A DNA stretch of 64,000 bases from assembly GCA_013433145.1 (NCBI GenBank), contig CM024188.1, positions 6,919,001 to 6,983,000 on the forward strand. The letters are read 5' to 3'. The number at the start of each line of letters is the position of its first letter. Positions within the stretch are counted from its first letter, which is position 1. The position numbers and the translations under genes are program-made. Positions 39,556-52,700 of this stretch are shown one piece after another. This stretch comes from Ascaris suum. Lineage: Eukaryota > Nematoda > Chromadorea > Rhabditida > Ascarididae. A model generated the notes under the pieces. That model ran no database searches, had not been told where the DNA came from, and worked only from the letters and a program-made list of their open reading frames with translations.

Positions 39556-42500
39556 TCAGGCGGCTAGCCTCTTTTTGCCGTGCGACGGCTCCAGCGAGCC
39601 GCTATAAAGCGATTCGCGAGTAGCGACATGCGGTTTGCTGTTAGTGACCACCGGTCAAAGGGTGTTCCGATGTCTTCAGATTTTCTGGCAGCCGTGGAGT
39701 TAGTTCCCATGAAATATTTCTGTACATTGGCTGTCCGTCAACCTTCGGTAGCTACCAAAGGTCGACTGATTGAGGCTCCGAAACATCGGTAGGTACTGGC
39801 TACCAATCTTCCATATCTGCAAGACTTGCCATCGGCGATCATGATCTGATCGGAAGGGCTATTCGGGGGCTGCCGTCGTCAGTAATGGCAAGTCGAACTC
39901 AGAAACACTGGTACCTTCGGTGGCCTTCTAAAAATCGACAGTCAACGAAAGCAGCTTGCCAGGGAAAATCGGTGCCACCCATCAATACGATCTAAGCCTC
40001 GGACGGTTCACTTGACTCTGAGATGTGGCAGATGTTCATCTCGGAGAGGAGAGGTAGGGCCGCTTATGAGGGAGACTAATATCGTGCAAACTAAATTTGG
40101 CTTACTGTACGCTGTTGGCGCAGCGCAACTCGCCTTGGGGGATCACATTATTTTTTCCACCTATTTTTTCGATAGCTCGCGTTTCCGCCATGCGCACATT
40201 GAATTTCAAATAAAGCATGCAGCTGGAAAAGTGCATTGGACTTCTATACGAAGCCACGGTGAAAAATGCTGGTTTCCTTGAATTCGCTGGAAAGCTGCAT
40301 TTGAGATTATATAAGAAAGTGGCGTCTAAGAGAAAGTGGCTTTCTTGGACTCGATTTGCTGATTTCGATCCCGTGAATTCTTATCTCGGTGACTTATATT
40401 TGGAAATCTGGGATTGGGAACTCTTCGCTGCAGTCGTTGGCTACAGTCAAGAAAAATGTGATCCTCATATATATTTTTCAGGCGCTTTCCGATTTGCATC
40501 ACCACTCTCATTTGCAGACACCGCGGAACGTTTATCCGAAATAGTGGTGGTGTCATTCCGCAATTCGATTGAAGTTTTGGTGGATTGTGGTTTACTTTGC
40601 CACACCGTTACAAAAACATTTTATACAAAATCATTTACTGCATTATACAACATCATTTCATGAAGTCGTGTATACTATGGCGTCGTAGAATGGAGTGCGC
40701 TCATATTTTAGACAGTTTCAACGGAAATTTCATCTTGGTAGTTCTCGCCGCTTATTAAGCGTAGCAAAAAGTATATGTTAAACGTTGAAAGCTCTGGTCC
40801 TGAAGCTTTAGTGCTTCTTGGTCGTACCATGATCATCTTCGTCACAATCGTTCGTGTTGTCAATGTCTGTGTCACTATCGCTGTTTACTAATGTATCAAG
40901 CAGGAATATTGCCATGGAAAAAAAATTCTGCGTTCCCTTTCTTATCGCATTTTCCAAGAGTTTTTTTCGTTAAGTTCGCTCTCATTTCATTTAAAAATAT
41001 TATTTCTTCCGAGACAGGAAGCTGAGATCTATGATTTAAAGAAAAGATTGCAAGTAATTGAGAGATTTTGTAGTTTTGGATGGCGCGATATGTCTTTTTA
41101 TTTAATAGGGTAGTAGGATTGCGTAGTCGTCAAAAGTATATAACATAAGTTTCAACAAAGAGTTTCTACTCAAGTTATGGCCAACAGTGACACCATTACA
41201 ATTAGTCACCTACAAACAATAGTGGAGTCACTGATATTGCATTAAATCATCTAGACTACGAAATTCAAAAAGATGAAGTGTGCTAACGGAACTTCTCAAA
41301 TATTGCTTGTATACTACAGATCGAAGTAAATTTCATTGATTTACCCATTCAAATGTGCCCTCGAAGGAGAATTAGTGATTGCATTTCAAAATGCATTCTT
41401 TGTTGCAACTGAAGTTTGTTCTGCAACGCTTTATATCTACATGAAACAACGAGATTAGATACGAAATTGTTGATGAGCATACGAACAACACCATATATTC
41501 TCTTTTACGATCTTATACAAATTACATTTTAGCCAAAACAAATTCTCTAACTGCATTTGTGAGGTTCGATTAGTGTTGTGCAGATGTTGGGATATTCTTT
41601 GAAGAAGAATGAGGAGATTTTCGATTGTCTGTTATTGCCGACCATCTCTAAACGGTTGTGCCGAAATGCAAAGTTTGAACGGCCTGATTGCTTTAGAATG
41701 CTATTGTTGCTCGGGATTCTTATATTGCTTCATTGTTTCATTTATCATAGAGGTATGAGATCGCATTTCTACTTAGCTTGCTCGTTTCTTATTTGCTTTA
41801 CTGAATTTTCATCTTTTCATGCATTGCTTTTATAGATATTTCTGTATGCACAAGATAGAGTTTAGTTACTTATAGATATCGCAAATGCTATAGCATTTGT
41901 TTCGTTGTACAACCATGTCGTTTGTTTGTATCATACTTCTCTACTGTTGGAGATTTTCATTGCATCAGTGAGCATGGCAGCAATTACCGAGCTGCTTGCT
42001 TTTTATTTTTTCTTATCGTTTTATTAGCACTTTTTATGTTGAGGTGCTTCATTCATCGGTCTATGTCACAATTTTTTAAAGCGGTAAATTCTTCCTTTTT
42101 GCACTTCCGTTGCTTAGCTGATTTAGTAAATAATTACTGACTGTTTGCTTGGTTTATAGCTAATCAGCTGCAATGATGATTTTGTGCGCTCAAATTTAAG
42201 AATAAACTCTGCTCTGCAATGTGCGTTATGCGCTTTTAACTCACCACATCGCTCTGTTGACTTATCAAATCTAATTTCATTCTGCTCTATCAATAGGATC
42301 TTCTCCGATTGCCCTAGAATTTAAATTTTAGTATAGACCTTTTACTCATCAACTAAGACCTTTCCTTTCATCCAACAATGATTTCCACCATTTAGAAAGT
42401 GTGGAACGGCTATTTGCTATTATGGTACTGGTAGCCTTGCATGCTGCTTTCAATATATTTTGTGCTGTAATGGCAGTATTGACACTTCGATGACATTTCG

Positions 42501-43761
42501 AGTTATCTGTGTGACATTCTTATCATGAGATTCCATCATGAGAATACATCAGGCTTTTGGTTGCTGAGTTCAGTTCATTAATGGCAGTGGATTTTGCTGT
42601 TCTGAGAATTCGGCATTATATTCGCTAAATTCCCATGCTCACGTACGGCAGCTAGTGATATCCTCAAGCACTGTCCTGTGACTTCAGCGTTACTCATCAT
42701 CAAACACTGTAATATTGACTAATGAAAACATTCACACTGACAAGCGTTTGCTTGGCTGTTAAATTTGATTCACTTCCGGTTCACCCATCATGCTGATCTT
42801 CCTTTGTACGGGCGTCCCGTGCAGGCTATGCGAACGAGCCGAACAATAAAAAGAGCCTGAAAGAAACAGTAACCCGTTTTTGTTCTTTTGATAAGAGCAC
42901 ATTTTTCAGGAAAAATCCACCGCCTCCGAATCGTATAACTTAACATGGTTTCTTCGCTTCCAATTGGGCTATGGTGTCAAAGAAGCGTTAAACCACGCGA
43001 TAGCTCGAACCTAATGCAAACATTTTCTCAAACATTGGTGACGGTGGCCATGAGTTTTCGCTGTTATAAAAACTTGTCAGTATCGCCAATAATTACGATA
43101 AAGTCAATTTTATTAAACCATTGCGGACTTTTTTTATTGTTCAGGGTTGCTCATTGCCAGTGTCGTTACAAATTTGTTTTTAGCTCGCCTGCTGCTAAAA
43201 TTCCAACCTTTCTTCTCAAAGAGATAAATTTCGCTTTCATTTTTGCAGTTTCCGCAGCCAAACTACATAAATTTTAAATATCATCATGACGGAAATGCGT
43301 TGTGCTCACTACACCGGAACAACGCACACAAAAACCGCGCACACACGACAAAATTTTATCAACGCGCAGCTAGAAACGCTTATCTCTTGAGGCCCTAGTT
43401 GTCCAGTGTATGTGGTTTCGGTAGGCTGATTTTTTTTAATGTTTAGGGATGCCGCTTATAAAACTGTTTTATTGATGGGTTTTACGTCGGTGGTATCAAG
43501 GGATGATTTCACTGTTTACACAGTGAAATTTGCAAAATGCTACGCGAAGAAAAGACGAAAATTCGAAGGTATTTGCAAGTTTGGCTCATCAAATCAGATT
43601 GTGCATCCAGCTGGTCAGTTTTATCTGAGAACACTTAGGGTTTCTTTGGAGGCAATGGGCAGCACTCTCCGCAGGTCGCTCAGACCAATGGCGTCACTCA
43701 TTTTTCACACCTCAGCCGCGCCCATAATCAGTGCTATACCCTACCACTAAAAAGGAAATTT
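39556..43761. other. Region without an assignable gene
   Basis: The left end (39.56-40.05 kb) is GC-richer and may hold the start and promoter of the minus-strand gene at 38232-39555. A plus-strand frame at 40217-40663 (148 codons) contains a stretch after an acceptor at 40482 (AFRFASPLSFADTAERLSEI) that could be an exon, but no partners were found. A short hairpin (ATTTCACTG / CAGTGAAAT) lies at 43507-43530. The right end should contain the 3' UTR of the potassium-channel gene. No AATAAA lies within 200 bases of its stop on that strand. Confidence 0.4.
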
Positions 43762-46700
43762 TTAACTTTGCTGACCTTCCATCTGATCAAAATCCATGCT
43801 CAGGTCAATGAGAGGTGGATCGTTATCAACAAATTCGGCGAAATGCCAAGGAAAAATGGGTATAAGAGGCGGTGGGATGCCACTGAGTGCCTCGTCGATG
43901 GTGCGATCCCAGTTAATGTGCCCGACTATATGATCGGACATGCCGACTCGCCGGCAGACTGTTTGAATAAGCGAACCCATTGAAAGGCGACGGCCGCCAA
44001 GCCATACTGTGATCTATAAGAGCTTTTTTTTGCACACAAAAACAGCGCTACAATTAAAGCTTTTAGAGAGTATTTTAATTGCGGAGCAGAGCTAGTTTTG
44101 CCACGGCTTTTTGATTGGACGTTTACAACTGCTTCCCACAAAACTGCCAAATGGGTTCTATCTCTGAGCGGTAATGTTAGACGAATAATTGACATTTAAG
44201 ATGGTATTTTACTTGTAGCGCTCTTTTCTCATAACGACGAAATATTTGCATACAACACTTTTATCAAGATGAAGCAAAATGATCGAATTGAGCGAGAAAT
44301 TATTCAATAATTATATTCTATCCGTATATTTCAATAATGTGAAATCCCTTGCGAAGATCTGAAGGGAACTCAAGCAAGCTATACTCAGGCTCATTTGATG
44401 TACTTGATCCCAAAATCACCTACTACTGCTCAGAGGGGATAGACCACTGAGGCTTTTCGGTTCAAATGCCGACAGTGACAGCCGCTGTCTTTAGGGCACA
44501 TTTACTTCGATAGGCCAAGAATGAGCGTCAGCCGTCTCTTATGGGCTCCGATTCCCGTTAATCCATTTTGCAATAACTGATATCTTTGGAATGCTACCGC
44601 AAGTCTCGAAAGTTTTAAAAATTCCTTGTAGGTAAGCAGACAGTAGTCATGAAACTTGGTCCTTGGAGGTGAATTAGGAATTACTTTTGTTTTCATGATC
44701 AACCTTCATGACATTCCTTGAACACTGCATCAAATATGACCTCGAAGACTGCTCATGTGCTACAGGAACTTTGCAAAAAAAAAAAACAGATTGTGCCCTG
44801 GCGTCTATACCATTCCCTAGTGATTTATTTTCTTTCTTCACCTGTATTAAGCGAATTCATTAGTGAACAAACGAGTGAGTGCAAAATAAAATTAACAAGA
44901 GAATTACTTAGATCTTAACCAAAGATGCGTACTGACCCCTTTAACGTTACTGACTTGTCGACCATAGTAGTGAACTAAGCGGAAAACATCAGCGAGCTGT
45001 TCCACTAGTGCTGTCGTCAACCACAATCCGATAGTTATATATATTAAAGTGGGCAGCAAGAAATCCATTCGTCTGAAAAGATGCGAACTGTTGTAATAAA
45101 AAATGAAATCAACTTAGCTTACCCTTCACGATTGCGCTATCATTACGGTTGACGACTCGAAATGAGAGCGTTCTGTTCGCTTTTAAAAGTCCCCTTTGTA
45201 TTGTAAAGACGAAAAATAGATGTTCCAACGGATTTCTCACAACAAACAGTGATACCGCCGTACTAAAATTCTAATATAATTTTATCCAAGTGAAAATGGC
45301 ACAACTCACAGCGTTTTTTCAAAAAAACCCAGTAAACCATGCTTATGCTCTAAACACATTGCTGCATTTGGTATAATATTACACCAAGTTTTTTGGCTAA
45401 AGAAGTGAAATACTTTTACACAAGTCTTCGCACCTTAGATTTCTCAATATGCAAGAAAAGACGACAGAATTAGTTCCATCATCTAAGAGTCTTCCATGAA
45501 GCAAACTTCTACTCATTTTTTAATCTCGAGCCTTCAAGAAAAGCAGTTCAGCACTGTCGCCTTTAGCGCGCTAGCAGCGCCCTCTTGGCCTGGTCCGAGA
45601 CAGTTCCAAACGAGCACTGCCAGCCATCACTAAATTCACATCAAAGTTTACACGAAGACCTTCCGCGGTAGCTGTGCGTCCTTGAAGTTTGCCATGAGTC
45701 TGACCAGTGCATCTAGTTCTGAATGAAATTCGGATGTCGCAAACCTTCCATTGGTGCCAACTGCGGCGCATGAGGTATGCAGCTCAGGCTACCCAGAAAT
45801 CATCCATCAAGCCTCATTTTTTTGTCCGCCCTCGATATATTTTGTGCTTGCTGGGCTCGAACCTACCACCATCTGTGTAAGGTAGACCAATCCGCTACAG
45901 ATGGAGCGAGAACAGGACCGCATACAAGGTAGATCAAAGAAGGTCATGAATACGCAGGCAGATCAAATGACTACCCAGTATAGGTCGTTGAAGCTACTCT
46001 GAGGCAAGAGCTGATGTGTTCATGCATTTATTCGAGCTTCTAGATTGTCACATGGCCCAGTAGGCCTGCGTGTGGCCGTGGGAGCTCGCGAGGAGATCGG
46101 TGGCAGCATGAAGTTCGCCGGGCGTGACTACGAGATCATGTCGACGATCGAAGCCATACTTGTTTGTCACCTTACTCTATAAGTGCGATAAAGTGTTCGT
46201 CCTTATGTCTGTGTCGTCTCGCAGTTTAGTCGACCGCATCTAGATAGACGTTGTAGATGCTCAAGGAGACTTGGACGCTAGGCGTCCTAAAGGAAGTTGA
46301 CTCTTGTATTTGAGCTGGTCGATTTGCCGACGTGTTCGCCTTTTAAATTGATTGCAGCATTACATATTTTCTTTTGGAAGGTGCAACACTTCGCCTTCTT
46401 TTTCAAAGCGCAAACCAAGTCTGCGCCTGAGCCAGTCACAATTCTGCGCATTGACGAATTGTTGCGGTGTTCAAGATTTTTGTACACGGTAGTTCAACTG
46501 TCTGTGCATTTTGATTTCCAATTAATTTCTTCAAATCCATAAATGCATTTTTGAGAGGTCGATCTCATACATAATGGTTTGTTGCCGCAATAAACGAATC
46601 CTTAGTACATATTCCGCTCCAGATGTCAACAGGATCAACGCTCCAAGCAATACACATCTGTCTGACTATAATAATCCTTTCACCTCTGTCACAACCTTCT

Positions 46701-49700
46701 TTGCAATCTTTGTGAACCGCGAATTCAGCATAGATGATTGCTTCCGATCCTCCTTGCTAAGGAAAAAAGCTAGAGGCACATTTGGAAGCGCTAGCAGTTT
46801 TTGGAGAGCCTATATGCAGGGTTTCTGTTCTGGACAATCACGAGCTCTTTTCGCCGACTTTCAAGAGATTCTTCAAGCGTTCCCGACTGTGTGCGTTTTC
46901 TTATCTTGCGTTCCCGACAGCTGAGTGCCTTCGCCACCTGCGCGTATTAGGCTTCTTGTAGAGACTTCGGATGCTTGACAGCATTTGTCGTGTTCGGACC
47001 GTCCAATTCACGCCCGTCATATATCAGGCATCTGTAGCCTCCCTGAACGACACAGTGAAATGGTCATATTGAAGGCAATGAGTTGCCACTTCTACCCTGT
47101 TTGTGCCATTCGCAATTTGAGGTCCGATTTTCCAAAAGCTGATGACCAAAAAACTGTCGATCAAAAAGAAAAAACAGGGTTTATTCGAAGCATAAAATGT
47201 AGTGACTATCCAAGTATATTTTTTTAAAACTGGAACTGCACATCAATATGAAATATGCAAAGTGTGAAATTTATCGCTGCTTGGTGTCTAATGACTTGAA
47301 CCGGAAAAGTAATTGTTTTCAAACTTCAAAAATGTCCACATAATTCGCATTTCTGAGTTCTTTTTCTTTTCATTAAGCTATTCGCATAAGGAAGAATGGA
47401 ATAAAATCCAAGAGAAAACGGGTACTTTAAAAAAGAAGTTACGAGAACAAACAGAGGAATGGCAAATAATCCACCTTACCAATTGATATACTTATGATTT
47501 AAGACGGACAAATCAGCAAACATTTTCATGCAAGTACTTCGTGCCTTCCAAATGTAAATGGATGGAGGTGGTTCGTAGCTGAACGCTCACAACTGAGATT
47601 CGAGAAATGCTAAGATGTCCTTGATTTTGAACTGAGAGAAAACCACGGTATATTCTGGCGCTAGTACGGTCGGAAAGTGAAATAGTGTAGACGTCGTTTT
47701 TCCAAAAATTTTGATGCATCGGTACACTCGAATCACCTGTACTGCATTTACACGGCACCATACTTATCCTTCACATGCAGCTTCAGATTTGGCATTGCAC
47801 TGTATTGTACTCGATGTAAGTGCACGCAAGTACCAAAACTACGATACATTTGGTACTATGACATCACTGCTTACGACGAAGAAGTCTGCCTTCCGCTTAA
47901 CTGCAACTGCGTAACGGCACTAGAATAGAATGTCTCACAAAATTCACTTTGAATACCACAGGCAGAGCAGGTTCTGACGACTTTTAGTTGAAAATTTTTG
48001 TAACAGTTTACAAAACCACTATGTTATGTAGAAGGCTAACCTTGGAACGATATCGCCCAGCCCAATTGTCGTCAAACTCCTGCAACATTACATTCTACTA
48101 ACCTCATGTACCACATTCATGGACTTCACAGATGAGCAATGCAAATTCATCCTACTGCTTCACTGGTACTGTTACTACTTGTCGCTGTGCTTCTACGGTC
48201 AAGGATATGAAATTCGACCTCACAAATGTCCACTACCTCAGTGTTTCTTCGTCTTCAGCTTACTCCTTTCTCGTAATATACAAACAAGCAACGAAGGGCA
48301 CATCGCCGTGAAAGAATTTCTTGTTACCAAGTGAACTTAGATCCGAGCCGGACTGCGATCTCTCGGACATCGGAGAGCGGATCATTCTGCATGTTAATAA
48401 ACTTCGGACCCTCATACGCCTCATCCGCCCGGTGATTGCGTCAAACTACATTGGTTTTTCTAGCAGTGATGATCAGAGTTTTATGTTTGAGAAGGACTCG
48501 AATTCGATGTTTATTTGTTCTCAGCAGTGGTCCCTCTCCATATCCACACCGAAAAGTTGTTACTCATGCTCTTATATCTTCCTCAGCCCCTCTTCTCACC
48601 ACCACCACCCTCAGTTGTATTGGATTAGTGGTACTTCGATCCCGGATTCTGGACATATTTTAGATGTAATTTCCTTGACTGTTTCTGAGGTGAAATTCGG
48701 TAAGCACATTACTTTTAGAGTTAAAATGCTTTCTGAAGATCGCGTCTCCTCTTATGCATTGAAGCCACAAAATCTTTCTTTTTATAAACAAGCGTTTGTA
48801 AGTGATATATGACCCTTACTGGAGTCTATGACAAAAGACTCGTATCATCACCTCAAAAATGACCGCTCTAAATTAGAAAAGGCTCAGAGGTTTTTCACAG
48901 GGATTGCGTTCAAAAGTTTTGATATTTGCAACAACTACTTTCAGAAGATGTGAGCAATCAAAAACAAGCTGGGGCCGGAGTCTTCAGAAAATCTGCTTCG
49001 ATAAAGTTGAGGTTCACAGAAGAAAGTTTGGTGCAGCTTTTTATTAAAAATTGAATTAATTTATTTTGATTTATCCAGACGATTCAATTTTTTTCCACAG
49101 GAAATGATCACTCACGCAAACTACATAAGTTTGTGAATATTAAGTTCGAGAACATTAAAAAAGCACTTTTATGAACGGCTTCATTGACTTCTAGTACCCA
49201 CTTTCACGCGTTCTGTCACATCGCATCGGCACATTCAAAAAAAGATAATAAGTATATCCTGCTACCGTTTGATAACGCCCAAGAGATAAAACGCCAAAAT
49301 TCCAATGAGAAGAAAATGAAGATTTTGCCGGCGATTTTAGGTGAAAGGAAACAAAAAATCAGCATCAATTTTGAAAATTTCTCTATCTCCTTTATGTAAT
49401 TTTAGGAAAAATTTTGAAAATATCTCCATGATGTACTTAAGCTGTCAAAAGAGATGGTTCTTTGCTCTTCGAACTCAAACAGCACCTTGGCCCTAACTGT
49501 CCGTTGCGAAGTTAGATTCCGTGGCACCTGCTCACATGTGCATCTGCGCACTTGCACGAACTTCAAGCATGAAAGTACCTTCTATACGCCGGCACACGGA
49601 CACACACACGCAAACAAATATCCACAGACAAGCGTTCGTAAACACGCACAATCAAACGCATGCGAGCATATTCACACCACATGCACCTTCTTTAACGTTA

Positions 49701-52700
49701 TCTAATATCTTAACACATTTTTCAATCCTCGCTCACTATTCCTCATCGCTTTTTATTCTTGCTCCACTCTTTTCATGAAATTCGCTCTTTATCTGAGCCC
49801 TTTTAATCTTATTTAACACCTCAAACTCCTCATGTCTTTTTCTGAAGTTTTCCGAACATTTTTAAATTCCACGGTCTTATCCAAAACTTTCAATCTTATC
49901 CCAGTGTTCTCAAGTTTTCCGTGAATTTCTGAACATTTTAAAAATGTTCTCCCACTTTTTACTTCCTTTTTACTTTTTCCTGATCGTCCTCATCTTCTGT
50001 CGCATCTTTTACTTCGTTTACTTTTCTTACTCCTTCTCAGATAATTCTCCGTCAGGTGGATTTGAACTTTATTAGCATGTGGAAGGATTTGCTGAGACCA
50101 TCTGAAACTTGCACTCGTGTGGGAGACTACCCGCTCGATCCAGTCCAGAGTCGATTTAATGCCCACTTTTAGAGACGTGAATGAATTTAACCAAAAAAAA
50201 AGATACCCAAAGTGGGCGGCGTGGCGATATATTGCTTTTGAGGATCGAATTAAGACAGAAAATGATGAAACCATAGCTAAGTTCTCCTCTGCATCTTCTC
50301 CAACTCGACTTCCTTTCCATTTATTGCCTTGAAGAATTACTCACAGCTACCTAATATCCTATCTCGTCGAAAAGGTGTATCTACTGGAGTATGGTAAAAC
50401 CTGGAAGAAATTATATGGACAAGAGTAGAACTGCCACAATACATATAAATGGAGAGTGAGAACTTAAGCTTTTCTTGAGATTAATATGGCAGCGCTAAGG
50501 ACGATATAAATACGTCATGAAACGTTGGCAAACCTATAATTAATAAGTAAAGCACCGGAAATAGGAAGGACAAAATTTTCGGTGGAGATGTATGATTGAA
50601 CATCAGTACAATATTTTTTAAAATGTTCGTCTCTCCATCGCTAGTAATAAGATAGCGGCATATATAAAAAGTCACTCACATATAGGAGAAATATAGGCTG
50701 TCGAAATAGCTGAGTTCACTCTCCCAGAGCGGAAGCACAGCAGAACCAGCTGCTATAAAAGCGACAAATAGAACTGCCACTAATAAAACCTGCAAAGCAA
50801 CCTATAAACCTTAGTTACTTTTTTGCTTTTTTGTCGAATATTTGCTTCTCGTATTATGCAACTAATACGAATGAAAACGTTGTCGCGAATTTCCGTAAAG
50901 CATATGCATCATCACTTGACAAATATTGAGCGAGAAAGCAAAAAGAAATGCAAGCTGCATATGAGATGAGGGAGGAGGGGGGGACAAACAGAGAGTGAGA
51001 TGAGCGGAAATGAGGTGAAGAGGGGAGATAAACCAAATCAAGGTGAACCGAATGCAAGCGGCTAAAAGAAATTTCTGAACTGAGTGAATAACTGAGAAAT
51101 GACAAGAAAAGCTAGCAGATATAGAAAAAGAATCATTACGAACAACAGGGGCTGTGTACGTATGAATGAAGCTAAAGTAAAGTTGCCGTCCTTTTATTGT
51201 CTTCTATACCATGACTGAACATTCATCACCTGATGATGCATTAACGATGTGGAACTGTTTTTCTTTGGTGCCGTTTTTCGCGTACAAACGCTTCTTTCCC
51301 CGTGTTATTTGTGTAATATTAAAATTCTTAAGCCGCAATCACCAATTCTTCGACGGAATAACCTTATTAGGAAAAGTTGGTGAAACTTCGCCGCTTAATA
51401 GACACCATATCCAAAATTATAATTCATTTTTGCAAGATGGCAGGCTCTTTGGGGATCGGTGCCAATTTTCGTCAAAAAGCGCCATAAAGCAAAAAGCGTA
51501 TAGCCACTGATAGCATGTGGAAGATTAAATTTTTTTCACGGAAGGAAATCATGTGTAGTGGAACCCATGACCATGGGAAACAGCACCAAATTTGGGCACC
51601 ATAATAAGAAGCAAACAAATTGAGCAGAACATCTTTAAGACGGGTGTGCTTCTACAGAGAAAAAAGAGAAAAACGCTGGCATGGAGGCTAAACTTAGAGG
51701 TGGCCTCTAAGGCTAGACTTATACACGCCGATTTTCCCAACTGCCTCTTCAATTTGGCAGCCCTATTTTCAAAAGCAAAACACGGTACAGGAGTTTGTAT
51801 GATTTATCTCTCTCCCTTCCTCCCTTCTTTCCCTCCTTCCCCGACCTTCCGCACGTAAAGATCAGTATTTCTCTTGGAAAGAGAATCAATAAGAAAGAAA
51901 AAGGCACAAAATTTCATCCTAATAGGAAGGATCCTGTGCTAGGTTTGCTTTTACTTCTTTATGTCCAGTACTTTCTATAGCAGAAAAACTGGTGATGAAA
52001 TCTGTTTTTATTTCAACTTAACCCTTCTTTCAGTCGTAAAATAAGCGAATATTTAACATGCGCTAATTTGTTTCCTTATGGCAACAACTTTATTGGTACG
52101 ACTATAATTATAGCCAATGAAACCGCACCCATTTTCGGATCTTGGCTCCTTGAATGTGGTGATTAAATTAGTAATATTCTTTCCGAATTTTCAGAAACCA
52201 GTTACTTAGAAATTACTGGAGCAACATTTTTATTTTTCATTATTTTAAGAGCGCGATTGAAAGTCTTAACTTATGCGTTAATTGCGCAATATTAAAAACA
52301 TGGAACGTCTCCATCTATGTACCACCTATGTGCGAAATGAAGATATTTTCGTTTTGTGCTGAGAGAATTCTTATGGAAACAATAGAATTTACCCCGCAAA
52401 TCATATAAAATTCAGCAATTCATCAACGAAAGCCTTTGAAAAATTGAGGGATTTAAAAAGAGAAAAGCAAACTTGATGCGTAGAATCAAGTGAAAATAAA
52501 GGCACACCTAATAAGTTATTAATCTTCACGTTACCTCTCCAATTTCTCTGAGTAGTTTTCGTTCGCCTTGCTTTTTCAACTCCTTTTTATAAATACGCTG
52601 AATTATGTAGATGATTGCAGTTTTGAAAAATCGACCGACATCGGCAATCGTTATCAGAAATAACGGGATTCCAATTGCTCCGTAAACCATTGTAAACATT

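Noticed and set aside
40217..40663. 148-codon plus-strand ORF
   Set aside because: Only the short part after 40482 looks coding. The rest has no homology pattern and no partner exons could be joined.
44451..44495. Possible second SINE or tRNA (GGTTCAAATGCC)
   Set aside because: Only a weak B box. No A box at a suitable distance.
48321..48812. 163-codon plus-strand ORF inside a K2P intron
   Set aside because: It starts with protein-like residues but becomes low-complexity (Ser/His runs), has no recognised domain and lies in an intron on the opposite strand. Not supported as a nested gene without transcripts.
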